64,000 nucleotides of DNA from assembly GCA_013396655.1 (NCBI GenBank), contig WBMV01004985.1, positions 62,001-126,000 of the forward strand. Reading direction: 5' to 3'. The notes under the pieces were generated by a model that saw nothing but the letters and a program-made list of their open reading frames with translations, was not told the origin of the DNA and did no database searches. Numbering within the stretch: the stretch's first letter is position 1; every line of letters starts with the position of its first letter. Of this stretch, positions 39,261 to 62,817 are shown piece by piece. The position numbers and the translations under genes are program-made. The stretch is from Campylorhamphus procurvoides. Lineage: Eukaryota > Chordata > Aves > Passeriformes > Dendrocolaptidae.

Positions 39261-40487
39261 AGAAGTGAAAATCACATTCTTGTTTTGTCTAATCAAATAT
39301 GAAATGTAAACACTAGTTGCCCAAATGCATTTATTTTTCTTCCCTTCTCCTTCATACCCCTCTCTCACAGGTCCCTTTTATGCTGCAGCAGCTTTACTAT
39401 CTGACAATAAAATGGTGCAAGGGTAACTGCAGAGATGCTCTTGTACTTGGCTGTCACCTCATGTTTGTAACCTGTTCTCAAAAGTATGCCTTTTGTTGTT
39501 CAAGAGTTCAATTTATTGGTGCTCTTCCAGGTCCTCTGCTGCCTCTTTCATCAAAATAAGTAAATATTAGTAGTAGTAGTAGTAATTAGTTATTATGCAT
39601 ACATTATGTATCATGAAGCTATTCCTTAAGAGAATGACAATATTTCACAGCTTTCATCTGAAAAAAGGAAAATTGAGAAAATCCCCTTCTCTGATTGCAC
39701 ATCTCAAAATGCTAAAGCAGAAACCAATCTCTTACTGCAGAGACTCCACATCCTAATTCTTCTGTATTTGAGGAGGAGGAGTGTGGAAGTACAGCAGCAT
39801 TTTTCATTTATTAGCTACATACAAGGGGGGTAAAGGAAATCCCTCCAGCTCTCATCAACCCAGTGAAGTGATACAGTAGCACTTCAAATTTCAGAAACTC
39901 GTCAACAGCTTTCTTTGTCTTTAAGTAATGTAGAAATGATTGTTTTAAATTCAGACACTTGTTAAATGGATAGATTAAAACTGCCAGTTTAAAACCAGTT
40001 AAAAATACAAGATCAAGAAGAGCAAGAATAGATGCAATATACTTAATTAGAGAATGACATTGACTCTGTGGGCCTTTCGAGTTCACCCTGAAGGACTACC
40101 ATAAACCTGCTGCCTTATACCCAGCCTTTAGATCCTATTTGTTGCTACGCAGCTGAGTCTATTTAGACAGGTGAGGAGGTACTGCTGCTTCAGGGACACT
40201 CAAGGGCAGTTCTCCGGTCTCACTGAGCTCGGCCCTGGCTTTCCGCGCTCTCTTCAGGTGCTTTCTCTTCCCCAGAACTACACTCTCTGTTGAGTCTGAA
40301 GAGGCGGAGGCGAGTCACAAGCCAGGAGCATGTGACTAAAAACGGGCGCGTGCTCTTCACTCGGTACAACTCGCCATTGTGAGTTATGGAAAGGGAATAG
40401 ATGGGATGTCAGATGGGTGAGTGGGGCAGATGAGCTCGCTCTGGTGTCAGTTTCGAGTGACGAGTGCGGAAAGCACTTAGTGTGCAA
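39261..40487. other. LATS1-tRNA intergenic spacer
   Basis: No exon recognised. AT-rich to about 40100, then GC rises toward the tRNA and KATNA1 promoter. Confidence 0.5.
39568..39584. repeat. (TAG)n short tandem repeat
   Basis: About five TAG/AGT units in tandem between LATS1 and the tRNA gene. Confidence 0.75.
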
Positions 40488-40558
40488 GCATTGGTGGTTC
40501 AGTGGTAGAATTCTCGCCTGCCACGCGGGAGGCCCGGGTTCGATTCCCGGCCAATGCA
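40488..40558 (+). tRNA. tRNA-Gly (anticodon GCC)
   Basis: 71 nt begins GCATTGGTGGTTCAGTGG and ends CGGCCAATGCA. The acceptor stem GCATTGG pairs with CCAATGC. The A box (TGGTTCAGTGG) and B box (GGTTCGATTCC) of Pol III internal promoters are intact, the anticodon loop CTGCCAC gives GCC, and TTTTT at 40567-40571 is the terminator. It lies just upstream of the KATNA1 CpG promoter on the same strand. It looks fully functional. Confidence 0.97.
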
Positions 40559-40566
40559 GCCCCTGC

Positions 40567-40571
40567 TTTTT
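40567..40571 (+). terminator. Pol III terminator of the tRNA-Gly gene
   Basis: Run of five T, 8 bases after the tRNA 3' end. Confidence 0.85.
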
Positions 40572-40597
40572 CCCTTTGCTTCTCCCCACCTTTGTTT

Positions 40598-40653
40598 GTT
40601 CGTTCGTTTGGGTTTTTTTTGGGTTTTTTTTGTTTGTTTGTTTGTTTTTTTTC
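40598..40653. repeat. T-rich low-complexity tract
   Basis: Units of GTTC/GTTT and T8 runs separated by GGG, between the tRNA and the KATNA1 promoter. Several T runs could act as backup Pol III stops. Confidence 0.75.
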
Positions 40654-40679
40654 GTTCCCCACCCCTTCCCTCCTTACAC

Positions 40680-40961
40680 TTTAAAACCCAACTCGCTCGC
40701 CGCTGCCACCAGTGGAGCTCGCACAGCCTCTGCTTCCCCGTCGGGGCCGCTGGGGCGGCGCTTCCCCCGCGGCCCGGCCTGGCTGGAAGTGACGCAGCCG
40801 GATTTGCCTTCAAAACTTGCCGGCGGCGGCGGGAGGAGGCGGCGGGCACGGCCGGGGGAGGAGGAGGAGAAGGAGAAGGAGAAGGAGAAGAAGGAGAGGG
40901 GCGGAAGGGCTGGAGGAGCCGCTGCTGCTGACACGGCCGCGGGTGCGAGCGCCGGAGAGCA
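40680..40961 (+). promoter_or_regulatory. KATNA1: KATNA1 CpG promoter and non-coding exon 1
   Basis: CpG-rich block with an ETS/CRE-like GGAAGTGACG at 40785-40794 and a 48 nt pure-purine tract at 40854-40901. A consensus donor GTAAGT at 40962 makes 40961 the likely end of a non-coding first exon, which splices to the acceptor at 45334. The start site itself was not located. Confidence 0.7.
40854..40901 (+). repeat. polypurine (GGA/GAA) tract
   Basis: 48 uninterrupted purines, mostly GGAGAA units with partial mirror symmetry, in the likely KATNA1 first exon. Such tracts can form triplex (H-DNA) structures. Confidence 0.85.
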
Positions 40962-41369
40962 GTAAGTGATCGAGGCGGGCCCCTCAGCGCGGCCCCCTCA
41001 GCACTCCCGTGCGAGAGCCCCCTGGGGCCCGGCTAAACTTAATGGAAAAGTGGCTTAACTTGATCAGAAAGGACGCCAGCCCCGCGTGAAACGGGGAGAA
41101 AGGAGCGTGGGGTTAATCAGGTCTTTTGAAGGGCTCAGCCTGGAAAACCTGAAATCATCCACCACCAGCGTATCTCAGCCTGGTGTTTTGATTTGTGGGG
41201 GTTTTTGGACAGCTAGGCATGCTGGTGTTCGTGGTTGCCGGTGGTTCATCTTTTGCTACCCTTGCTGCTCGATACAGTAAGTGAATGAGAACCTGTTTGT
41301 TTAGTGCCCGATAAGTCTGGCAGCTCTTCTGCTTCCCAAGTCAATAGCACAATCACTTGTTGACAGCAG

Positions 41370-41439
41370 GTGTTGGTGGCCATGGGTGTCAAGCGCGAAG
41401 GAAGCTCCGAGGTGATGCAGGCCATCATGTATGTCATCG
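41370..41439 (+). other. possible small-ORF exon A in KATNA1 intron 1
   Basis: Follows TTGACAGCAG, a possible acceptor, and ends before GTAAAA, a possible donor. It holds an ATG at 41382 in GGCCATGG (strong Kozak), then 19 codons reading MGVKREGSSEVMQAIMYVI with GC-ending codon bias unlike the surrounding intron. Read straight through, the frame continues to a stop after about 53 codons. Not recognised as any known protein. It could be an uORF exon of KATNA1, a separate micropeptide gene, or chance. Confidence 0.25.
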
Positions 41440-42266
41440 GTAAAAATGGGTTCCTGAAAGCTGCCACTTTGGGGTGTTTTCTCTCAGCTGGCTTGCTGAG
41501 AGAGCTTTGCAAATTGTACATGGTTGCTTTGATGTCAGAGCCTGTATAGCAGGCTGAAATAATGGAAACGTGTACGCTCTGCCAAAATTCAGGCTCTGGC
41601 TTAGTCCGGGTACTAAGGTTGGACTGAAAGAGCCCTTGGAAGTATTTTCCATGTATGGCTTGTGCTGTTCTCCGAGTCAGCAGGTCTGCTGTGGTGGTTG
41701 GTAAACTTCAGCTTAAATCTTCACTTCCAACATCTGCGTTATCAATCTCTTATTTTTTAAAGTTTGGGGGATTTCTTTGTGCAACATGATTGTTGCAGTG
41801 TTTGGTTACAATTTCCTAGATTCTAATGTATGACTATGAGTAGAAATTACTTACAGTCATTCCTTATGATAGTTTCTTAAATTCCTTATGGAAAACAAGA
41901 AGTGCCCCCAGTGTTTTCTTGGTGATGATCTGTTATCTTTCAAATGAAGTGCAAAAGTGAATTCTATAACCTCATTCTCAAAAGTTGTAGGTATCTTTGT
42001 GAGGTTCAACCCTTGCTGCTCTTTGCCCTTCTGCACTCTAGAAGTAACTTAGGTGCACTGAGCAAATGGTAAAATGTATTCTGTTTCTGGAGATAGGTTA
42101 ATTTCAGGGAACCCTATATAGTCATAGCTCGTGTAAGGAGTGATTATTCTTATTGGGAAGCGTGTGTGTGTACACAGTGTAGAATTAAACTTGGCAGGCA
42201 AAGTGCTTAGGTTGTTTTCCTTATATCCTGTTCTCTGTAAACTTTATGAGCTCTTTACTGTTTCAG

Positions 42267-42391
42267 TTGCTGTTGGAGGACAGATAGCTTCACTGGGCAT
42301 GATTCACAGAAAGGTCGTGGCTGATAAGCGCAGCCTTGCTACTTTGACATCCTGTTACGTGCTAGCACCAAGTATTTGTAAACACATGTGA
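42267..42391 (+). other. possible small-ORF exon B in KATNA1 intron 1
   Basis: Follows a good acceptor (CTTTACTGTTTCAG). Joined to exon A in phase it continues VAVGGQIASLGMIHRKVVAD and stops at TGA 42389-42391, giving a 60-residue product with a hydrophobic stretch across the junction. Function unknown; expression not shown. Confidence 0.22.
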
Positions 42392-45347
42392 TATTACTAA
42401 GTATTTGTAAATACTTTAAAACTTATTAAGTGATGCAGGATCAGTTTTGTGGATGTTTTAATCCCTTCCATCAGTTCTGGTTTAACTCTAGATTTGTGTG
42501 TACTCATGCCTCTCCCACATGTTTCTTAAACCCTGCTCTGAGCTGCTGCAGCATATTGTGACTTTTTGCTGCAAACTTTAGTTTCAGATTGGTACTCCTA
42601 TTTTTTTCACTTAGAACTGCTTCAGCATCTTCAGTTGCAGGTGCAGCAAGCCCATGGGTTAGTGTATCTAACAGGCTCTTGACACTGCCTGCATTCAAGT
42701 GACAGCATAAGTGGCATGTCCAGACACAAGCAGAGCCAGCAGCTTTTTCTGCCTCCCTTGTGCACAAGAGCCTTGTATTTAGAAGCCACTTGAAGCTCTT
42801 CTGCTCTTATGAGTCAAGATGAAGCAACAAATTAAACTGGTTTTCTGATCTAAGCTAAATTCTTTTGCATTTTCAATACCACTGATGAAACAGATATATT
42901 CCAATACCTTTATAAACTGAAGCAAGCACCTTCTTTTTTCTTTCTTTTTTCCCCAGCATGAGTTGCTAGCTCATTCTGCTTATGCTCCTGTTTCAATTTT
43001 CTGGTCTTACTTTCTCTGCCTTTTCTAACCTGAAAATCTCATTAACTCTTTTGTTATGTGCAATACTGTGATTTTGGTCCCAAGCTTTAAAATCTTTCTG
43101 ACTTAGCCTCTTTAGGTGTTTATTTTTTTCATTCTAGCTATTTTCACATTTCCAAATGAAAACTATTGTTACAAACTGGTTTACTTTTTTTCTGGATATG
43201 TAAGCAAATTGCTGTTCTGCTTGGATTGTTACAGAGCATTCAGTGTAGAAAAAAGTTATCTTTGACCTCTCTGCGTTTAAAAGTCTAATTTGGTTTTAGT
43301 GACTTGCTATTACTTGATTTTTAAAAGGTTTATTAGCATCTTGCTCAACTTGTGATTTCAGTAGTGTTAGTCATGGGTTGAATTCTCAGGGCAGGCAAAC
43401 AGGTGTATCTGGTAGGATGAGCAGGAGTGGAAAAGCTTGCTCCTAAATATAGCAGGGAAAACTTCAGCAATATCTGTGTGATGATCCATACAGGAGTTGA
43501 CAAACATCTTAAGGCTCCTTTTCCTGAGGTTAAAACCAACAAAACTCCCAAGCCAGACTGTGTCCCCAAAGCCTAATTAGCCTTGGATATGTTAGTCTTT
43601 GTAGTTGCTGGTCACATTAACTATATCAGCTTGTAACCATCATGGCCAGCTCAGCAAGTCTCTGGCCAGTGAGATTACACAGTGTAGGTTCTATGATAGC
43701 AGGTTTCCAAGCTCAACCCCTCAGGTCCCTTCTGCATGGATGGGTGTGGGCTGTGAGAGGCCTGTCCTCACCTCCCTTGGTGACAGAGTTTTGCTGTTTT
43801 GGACTGAAAATTTTCACAGGAGCTATCTGCTCCAAGGGAAGCTGGACAGAGAAGGAAGGAAAGAGGCAAAAAAGAAGACGATGTTGGTTCAGGAATGCCT
43901 CAGCTGTGCGTCTGCACATAAAACTACTTTGGGAAGGGGAAAGAAAAAGGAGTGCAAGTCTTAGTATGTTTGATTTGTACTTAGCAGCCCCTCTTTACAA
44001 TAGAGAGCTAACATTTTAGCAATAGGTTGACAGGTGTGTGCAAAGTGTGGCTTCTGAAACCTCTGATAACGTGGTCAAATTCAACCCTGACCTGGGCTTG
44101 AAATGTCTTTGAGTCTTAAGTCTGCTTATTGCGCATGAGTACCTCTTACATTCTTTAAATAGTTGATCTGTATCAAGTATGCTTCATCCCAGGGCTTAGC
44201 TGTAATTGCTTGTCTGCTGTTGCTTCTTACTGGCACTGGGTACAGGTACTGAAATGAGAACAAGACGACTCTCTTGCAGGCACGTTTACTTGCTTATTTT
44301 AATGTTTTCCATGCTTGGATGAGAAATTAGGAGCAGAGTGGGGAAATTCTTGGTGTGCAAGTGACAAGAAAAGCAGAGACGGTGCAGGTATCTTAGAAAA
44401 GAAGGGGATGGGATGCATAAGAAGCTGGTAAGAATATGGGGCGACTGCTCTGTGGACACTGTAAAGAACAAGTCTACTGCTTCTACTTACTACTGGTTTT
44501 GTATAAATAATACTTCTCTGCTATCTTAATCTAAAAGTGCAGATTATGCTAGTGTTACAAAGTGGAAGTGGTCACAATCGTTGATGTTTGCTCCAAAAAC
44601 CCACAAACAACCACCACTGGTGGGGAAAAATAACGTGGTGTGAACAATGTTACACAAAGTGGGTAGTCACACGCTACACATTCAACTGTAGCCTTTCTTT
44701 ACCTCTCAGTGCTAATTCAGCAGCCTCTGTGTTTGAAGTGGTCTTAGGCATCATAAGTGTGAAAATGGTCATAGGAATATGCAGGCTGGGTATACAAGTT
44801 GGATATTTGTTTCAAATAAACCTTAAGTAAAATTGAAGAATTGAAAAATCAAACTAATGGAAGAATAGTGTTTTCCACAAGGCAAAATCAGACTGTTGAA
44901 ACTTAGATGCAGGGAATGTTAAGGCAAAAAGGTTAACAAAACTTAATGCATCTGTAAAAAGGGCTTTGATTTATTGTTTGTTGGTGGTTTTTGGTTTTTT
45001 AAACGACAGATGAGCACAGTAAAATACTAGTTTATCTTACTGAGAGAAGTATGCAATTGTGACTTGTAACAGTCACATTTAAATTTGTGTATCCTGTATG
45101 GGCTTTTCAGCAGAAACTCTATGGCAAGAAACAATTCTGTGATGTGAAGAGTTTAATTTCTAGTAGCAATTATCATTTTATAAGGATTACTTTCATTTTA
45201 GGGCGCTTTTTTCTAACCAGTATTTTTCCAGCTTCTATATATTGCTATGCTAAATGAAGTAATGAGCAGTTGCAAAAAGTTGTGCTGCTACTGGACTTTT
45301 TTGCTTTCCTTAATACTTCTTTTTTTTTTTTCAGCTTCATGTTGAAC

Positions 45348-58572
<13,225 letters not shown>

Positions 58573-58720
58573 GTTGTCTTCTCTTGAAGAAGCCACCTTA
58601 CGTCTTAAAACAGCTTTAGAAATAATCAGTGGTGTGTCAGTGCACTGCGTACTCTTTTTAACTTTTGTAATTTAAGAGCAACAGATGTTTCAATAAATTT
58701 TTTTTAAATGCAGTTTCTGT
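58573..58720 (+). other. KATNA1: KATNA1 3'UTR with poly(A) signal
   Basis: Short 3'UTR; AATAAA at 58692-58697 sits about 120 bases after the stop, so a compact transcript end near 58715 is likely. Confidence 0.7.
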
Positions 58721-61700
58721 CTAGCTGTCTTTGAACTAGCTCAAAAGTAACCCATTTTTCTCAAATGCTGATGGTATATGCTTTGATTTTCAAGATTTTA
58801 AAATTATTTAAATTTAATACTAGAACTCTTGTATCAGAATATTTACTCTTGAAAAATTGCTATTACGCAAAAAAACCAACCAACCCAACTAGCCCTGCTA
58901 AATGAATAAGGGATGCTGAGAACTAGAAAACGGGAAGAACAAGATGGTTACAAGGATGGTTTTCCTAACTGGTCTTGGAGAATTCTGCCCTTAAAACTGT
59001 TTCTAGAGGTATTAATAAAGAACCTGTGCAAAGGCTGAGATGTGGTTGTAGGTTTATGGTATTTGTTAAAGGTATTATAATACATCCAGCCAGTGTAAGC
59101 TGATTACTGCATGGCTTGCAGTGACACTGAATCACATATGTAGGTTCCTTGTAAGTCTTAAGAGAAAACAAAATATTTTTGGCATTAATTCTGAAATATG
59201 TTTTTCTTCCTTGAGTGTATTACATTACTATGTAAGTGTCAGAACTCTAGACTGGTAGATTGAGTCCTGGCTTACACCTGTATTCTGGTAAGGCTGTTCT
59301 GATAAGGCAGCAGATGTTGTATTTGTGCTCAATTGATAACCCTGACTTAGCATTCGATATAAAATCTAAATTAACTTTTCTCATTACTTGATAAGTGGAA
59401 TGTAGAAGCAGTTCTCTGAGAATGATTCTACAGTGACCATCTAGATAATAATTTTAGTTTTTTCTCAACAAGTGGTAATTTTAACTAAAACACCTATAAT
59501 TTCTATCCATCTGCTATTTTGGAAACACTTCTTGCTAGCTCCTCCCAGAGCAGCCAGCTGTAGTTCTGCTTACAGGTAAACTTCATGCTTTTTCATGAAT
59601 CAAAGAGGTCTAGACTTGTTTCATCTGGTTTATACATGCTATACAAAGCTGGCTGTGGAATTTCTGCTCATGTGTCTCTTTAGATACTACAGGCTAGATG
59701 AGAAGAACAAGTGGTAATGAAAAGTTGCAGTCTTGAGTAGGAAGCAAGTGTATCTCAAAGACACAGCTCTGTAATTGCCATTACTGTGAATGTCTTGTTT
59801 ATGTCCTTAAAATTCATCACTATGTTGTGAATGACATCTGGACACACTGAAAAGGGATTTACAGCAGGGTCAGTGATGAGGTGCTCTAGTAAAACGCAGA
59901 TCTTGTGAGAGCTTCTGTGTGCATTTACAGACTTCCATTTCCAAACTGGAAAACAAATTTACTTCCTTCATTTCAGATGGATAGCCCTATGTGTCAGAGT
60001 TAAGAAAATGATGTGGTATTTTGAAGAATTGGGTTCTCTAAATATTTATTTTTCTGGTTGTATGTTAGAATGAGAGTGGACCTGTCAGCTGTGTTGCAGG
60101 AGATTTCATAATTCATTGCAAGGAAACAAAAATATTCAATCTGTCCCCCCAGTAAAAAGGGAAGGGAGGCAAGCTTTTGTCCTTGGACGCAGCCCAGTAA
60201 GAGGCCACTTAGGCTGAAAGTGATATGTTTTGAGAACTCCTGAAGTAAATCTCATTTTAAAAGCAGTAGTTTAGTTCTGAACCAGCCCAGTTCACTCTGA
60301 ATGAACACCTCTGTAACATGTAGTAGAGGGGGGAAAAAAGTGGTAGAGGCTGAACTTGTAGCTCAGAGTTTCATTTGGTTTTGGAACACACAGTATGGTG
60401 ATGCAAGGTTCTGAGGGCAAGACAGAACAAGAAGGGCTGCAGTGACAGCCACAGTTTGTGAGGAGATAGGAGATGTTGGTGTTCCTAAAAACCTACTGCC
60501 ATATTAGCAAGGGGCTTTTTGATAGTTGGGTGGGGTTTTTTTTGTTTTTTTCAGTCCCCCACCCCCCCACATTCTTTTCCCTTGAGGGTACTTGAATCCT
60601 TACCAGTTCATGTCCTGGGAAAATGAGACCTACCATGACTGGCATGCAGGACAGTTGCCCTTTCCTAACTGTGGTAGTTGCATAAGGTGGTTTTAAAATT
60701 GATTTATGGAATAGTTCAGAGTGGTCCCAGCTCAAAGTAGCACTCCTTTGAAAGGTACAAGACTCTTAACAATTTGGGAAATCCACGTGCATCTAACGCA
60801 ACTGCTTTTAACTGTTTTTTAGGACTTGGTAACTCCAGCTCTGTAAAACAGTGACTTTGGCTGGCCGTTACTGTGTTCAAGATTTGCATTATTTTTACAA
60901 TCTCATAAACTGATGGTAGTACTTCTTTCTTCATCCTTTGTAACTTTCTAGAACACCATACTGAAGAGGATTACCGAGCTCATGGAAACAAGCCAAACTG
61001 CTTCCATTGTGAAGCAGTGCCTGCAAGGTTTCAGGCTTAACTACTCATTTGTTGCAGCTGTTTAGAAGAGTTAAATCTCCTTGTTGCTGTGCAGGTGCTT
61101 GGTTTACAGTTTCATAGGGAGGGATGCAAAGAGCACATGCAAACAGCTGCCAGATTTCCATCTGCAGTGCAATTCATATGGAGTTTGTGCACTAAGGAAG
61201 AGCTATTGTGTTTCTTGTCCCTCCTATTTTTTAAACCGTGAAGAAGCTAACTTCAGCCTTATACATCACTTCTGCTTGAACTGTGCTAATGAAGGGGCCA
61301 GGGCTACGTTCATAAAGTGTAAAGAACATGCAGAGAAATCTCACTACAACTGTTTGAAGAGTTGCTTTTGTCTGTGCAGTCACCATTCCTGTGCTGGTCT
61401 TAGCCATGGACGACAACCCCTCTGCCACCCTAAAGGTGCTAGAACAAAGAATAAAATTAAAAAACAAGGGGAAGTTTGAGCAGTGTCCCTGTCACTGCTG
61501 GGTGGTGAGTTTTGGTTGGTTTTTTTTTGCAAGGCCAGTCAGTGTTAGAAATGTTCCTTCCATCACTGCAGTGCTGTCAATTTACTGATACAATGCAAGT
61601 TGTTCTAGTCACAGATGAGCTGTAAGGACCAGCATCTGAATAACTTGGATCCCATTAAACTTACAATGAGGTTTCCTAAAGGTGAGGGGGGAGAATCTGC

Positions 61701-61904
61701 TGACCATAGGTAATTCTGATCACTCAAATGATAACTGTGCTCAGTCTAGTGCCAGGTAGTGATGACTCTTAAGTTTTTTTCCCAGTCATTATTCTGACAA
61801 ACAGTTACTAAAAACAATGAAAAGCTAAAAAACAAATAGTACCCTGCAGCTAACACGTTTGACAAACTGCTGTTTTATGTAGCTATAGATGCACACATGA
61901 ACAC
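58721..61904. other. KATNA1-GINM1 convergent intergenic region
   Basis: Between two tail-to-tail genes. The longest open frame (61081-61479, +, 132 codons) is Cys-rich, has no recognisable domain and is likely chance. No RNA gene seen. Confidence 0.55.
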
Positions 61905-62708
61905 TGCGTAATAAACAATTTAAATGTTTATTTGAAAAACATTAACAGTACAAACTGGCATGGGCAGATTGGGCCTACTTAGCAATAGTAAGCCAGTATT
62001 TCTGTAGAATTTCGCAGAATTCATTTTTCTTGTGGGACTTCACATAGTACTGCTGTCACAGATATAAAAAGCACACTGGTTACACCTGCTAACACTTTTT
62101 ATGAGTGGAAGGGACCATAAAAATGTAAAGTGCTTGAAATATAAATCTGCCTTTTTAACTTTTGCTTTGCATATATAAAATGTCACATTTCTTAATTAAC
62201 ACAAATGTTGGGTAGTGGTATCTTCCTTGCAAGGCACACTCGACCCTACAAGACCTAAGCCAGGTTGTGCAGCTTTGCTTAGGCTTTTGGCACAGCTGAT
62301 GTTTGCAATACCCCCTCATCCTTTTCTGAAGAATGCTACCTGCAGACTTAAGGACACCCTGAATTTCATCATCTCACTAGTCAAGACGCTGACCTGGTCT
62401 ATCTATGGGCACGAAGGCAGCCAGCATCCTGTCTAAGGTGTGGAAAAATGACTTCACAGAAGTTAAAACCAATGGTAAGCCCTCAGGGTGGAAAGCTGTT
62501 CTATTTTGAAGCTTCTGAAAAGCTGCTTGTTTATGGAGAGGCACAAGGAATTCAGCTTTGGGCCTTGGCCTGAGTGGCCCTTTATCAACTAATCAACTGA
62601 CTTGGTTCTGTTAATAGGAAACAAACAAAGTATTAAGACCAAGTGCCAAATTTTAGGTCAACCAAAAATGTGTTTTTAAAAACCAGTAACTCCAAAGCAA
62701 ATACAGTA
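61905..62708 (-). other. GINM1: GINM1 3'UTR
   Basis: Minus-strand non-coding sequence after the GINM1 stop. TTTATT at 61927-61932 is AATAAA on the minus strand, so the transcript end is likely near 61905-61915. Inferred. Confidence 0.55.
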
Positions 62709-62817
62709 TTAAGTGCATGCTTTCTCATCTAAATTATTTTTCCTGTCTGGAAGATCTGAAGGCAGGCTGATGACAGTCACAGGTACAAAGCTGACTTGAT
62801 CCAGGAGAAGGATGCCT
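62709..62817 (-). CDS. GINM1: GINM1 terminal coding exon (partial gene)
   Basis: GINM1 is a single-pass glycoprotein of little-known function. On the minus strand this exon follows an acceptor (CTTACCTTTCAG, from 62818 up), completes one codon with a single base, then codes 35 residues beginning GILLLDQVSFVPVTVISLP and ending DEKACT, with TAA at 62709-62711. This aligns with the recalled human cytoplasmic tail ([20 protein letters not shown], end LEDKTCI), with clear drift but the same length and layout. Synteny also fits: GINM1 lies next to KATNA1, convergent, in human. The preceding exon with the membrane segment was not found up to 64000, so the rest lies beyond the window. Confidence 0.85.

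Larger units (their letters stand above)
40962..45334 (+). other. KATNA1: KATNA1 intron 1
   Basis: 4.4 kb between the non-coding exon and the first coding exon. Besides the possible small ORF pieces near 41.4 and 42.3 kb, I see no recognisable gene or clear repeat. Confidence 0.6.

Noticed and set aside
40417..40965. 182-codon plus-strand frame and its minus-strand partner
   Set aside because: Runs through the tRNA gene, the T-rich tract and the CpG promoter. It is a composition artefact.
61081..61479. 132-codon Cys-rich open frame on the plus strand
   Set aside because: No recognisable domain, no splice or promoter context, and an ordinary base composition; long enough to arise by chance in 64 kb.
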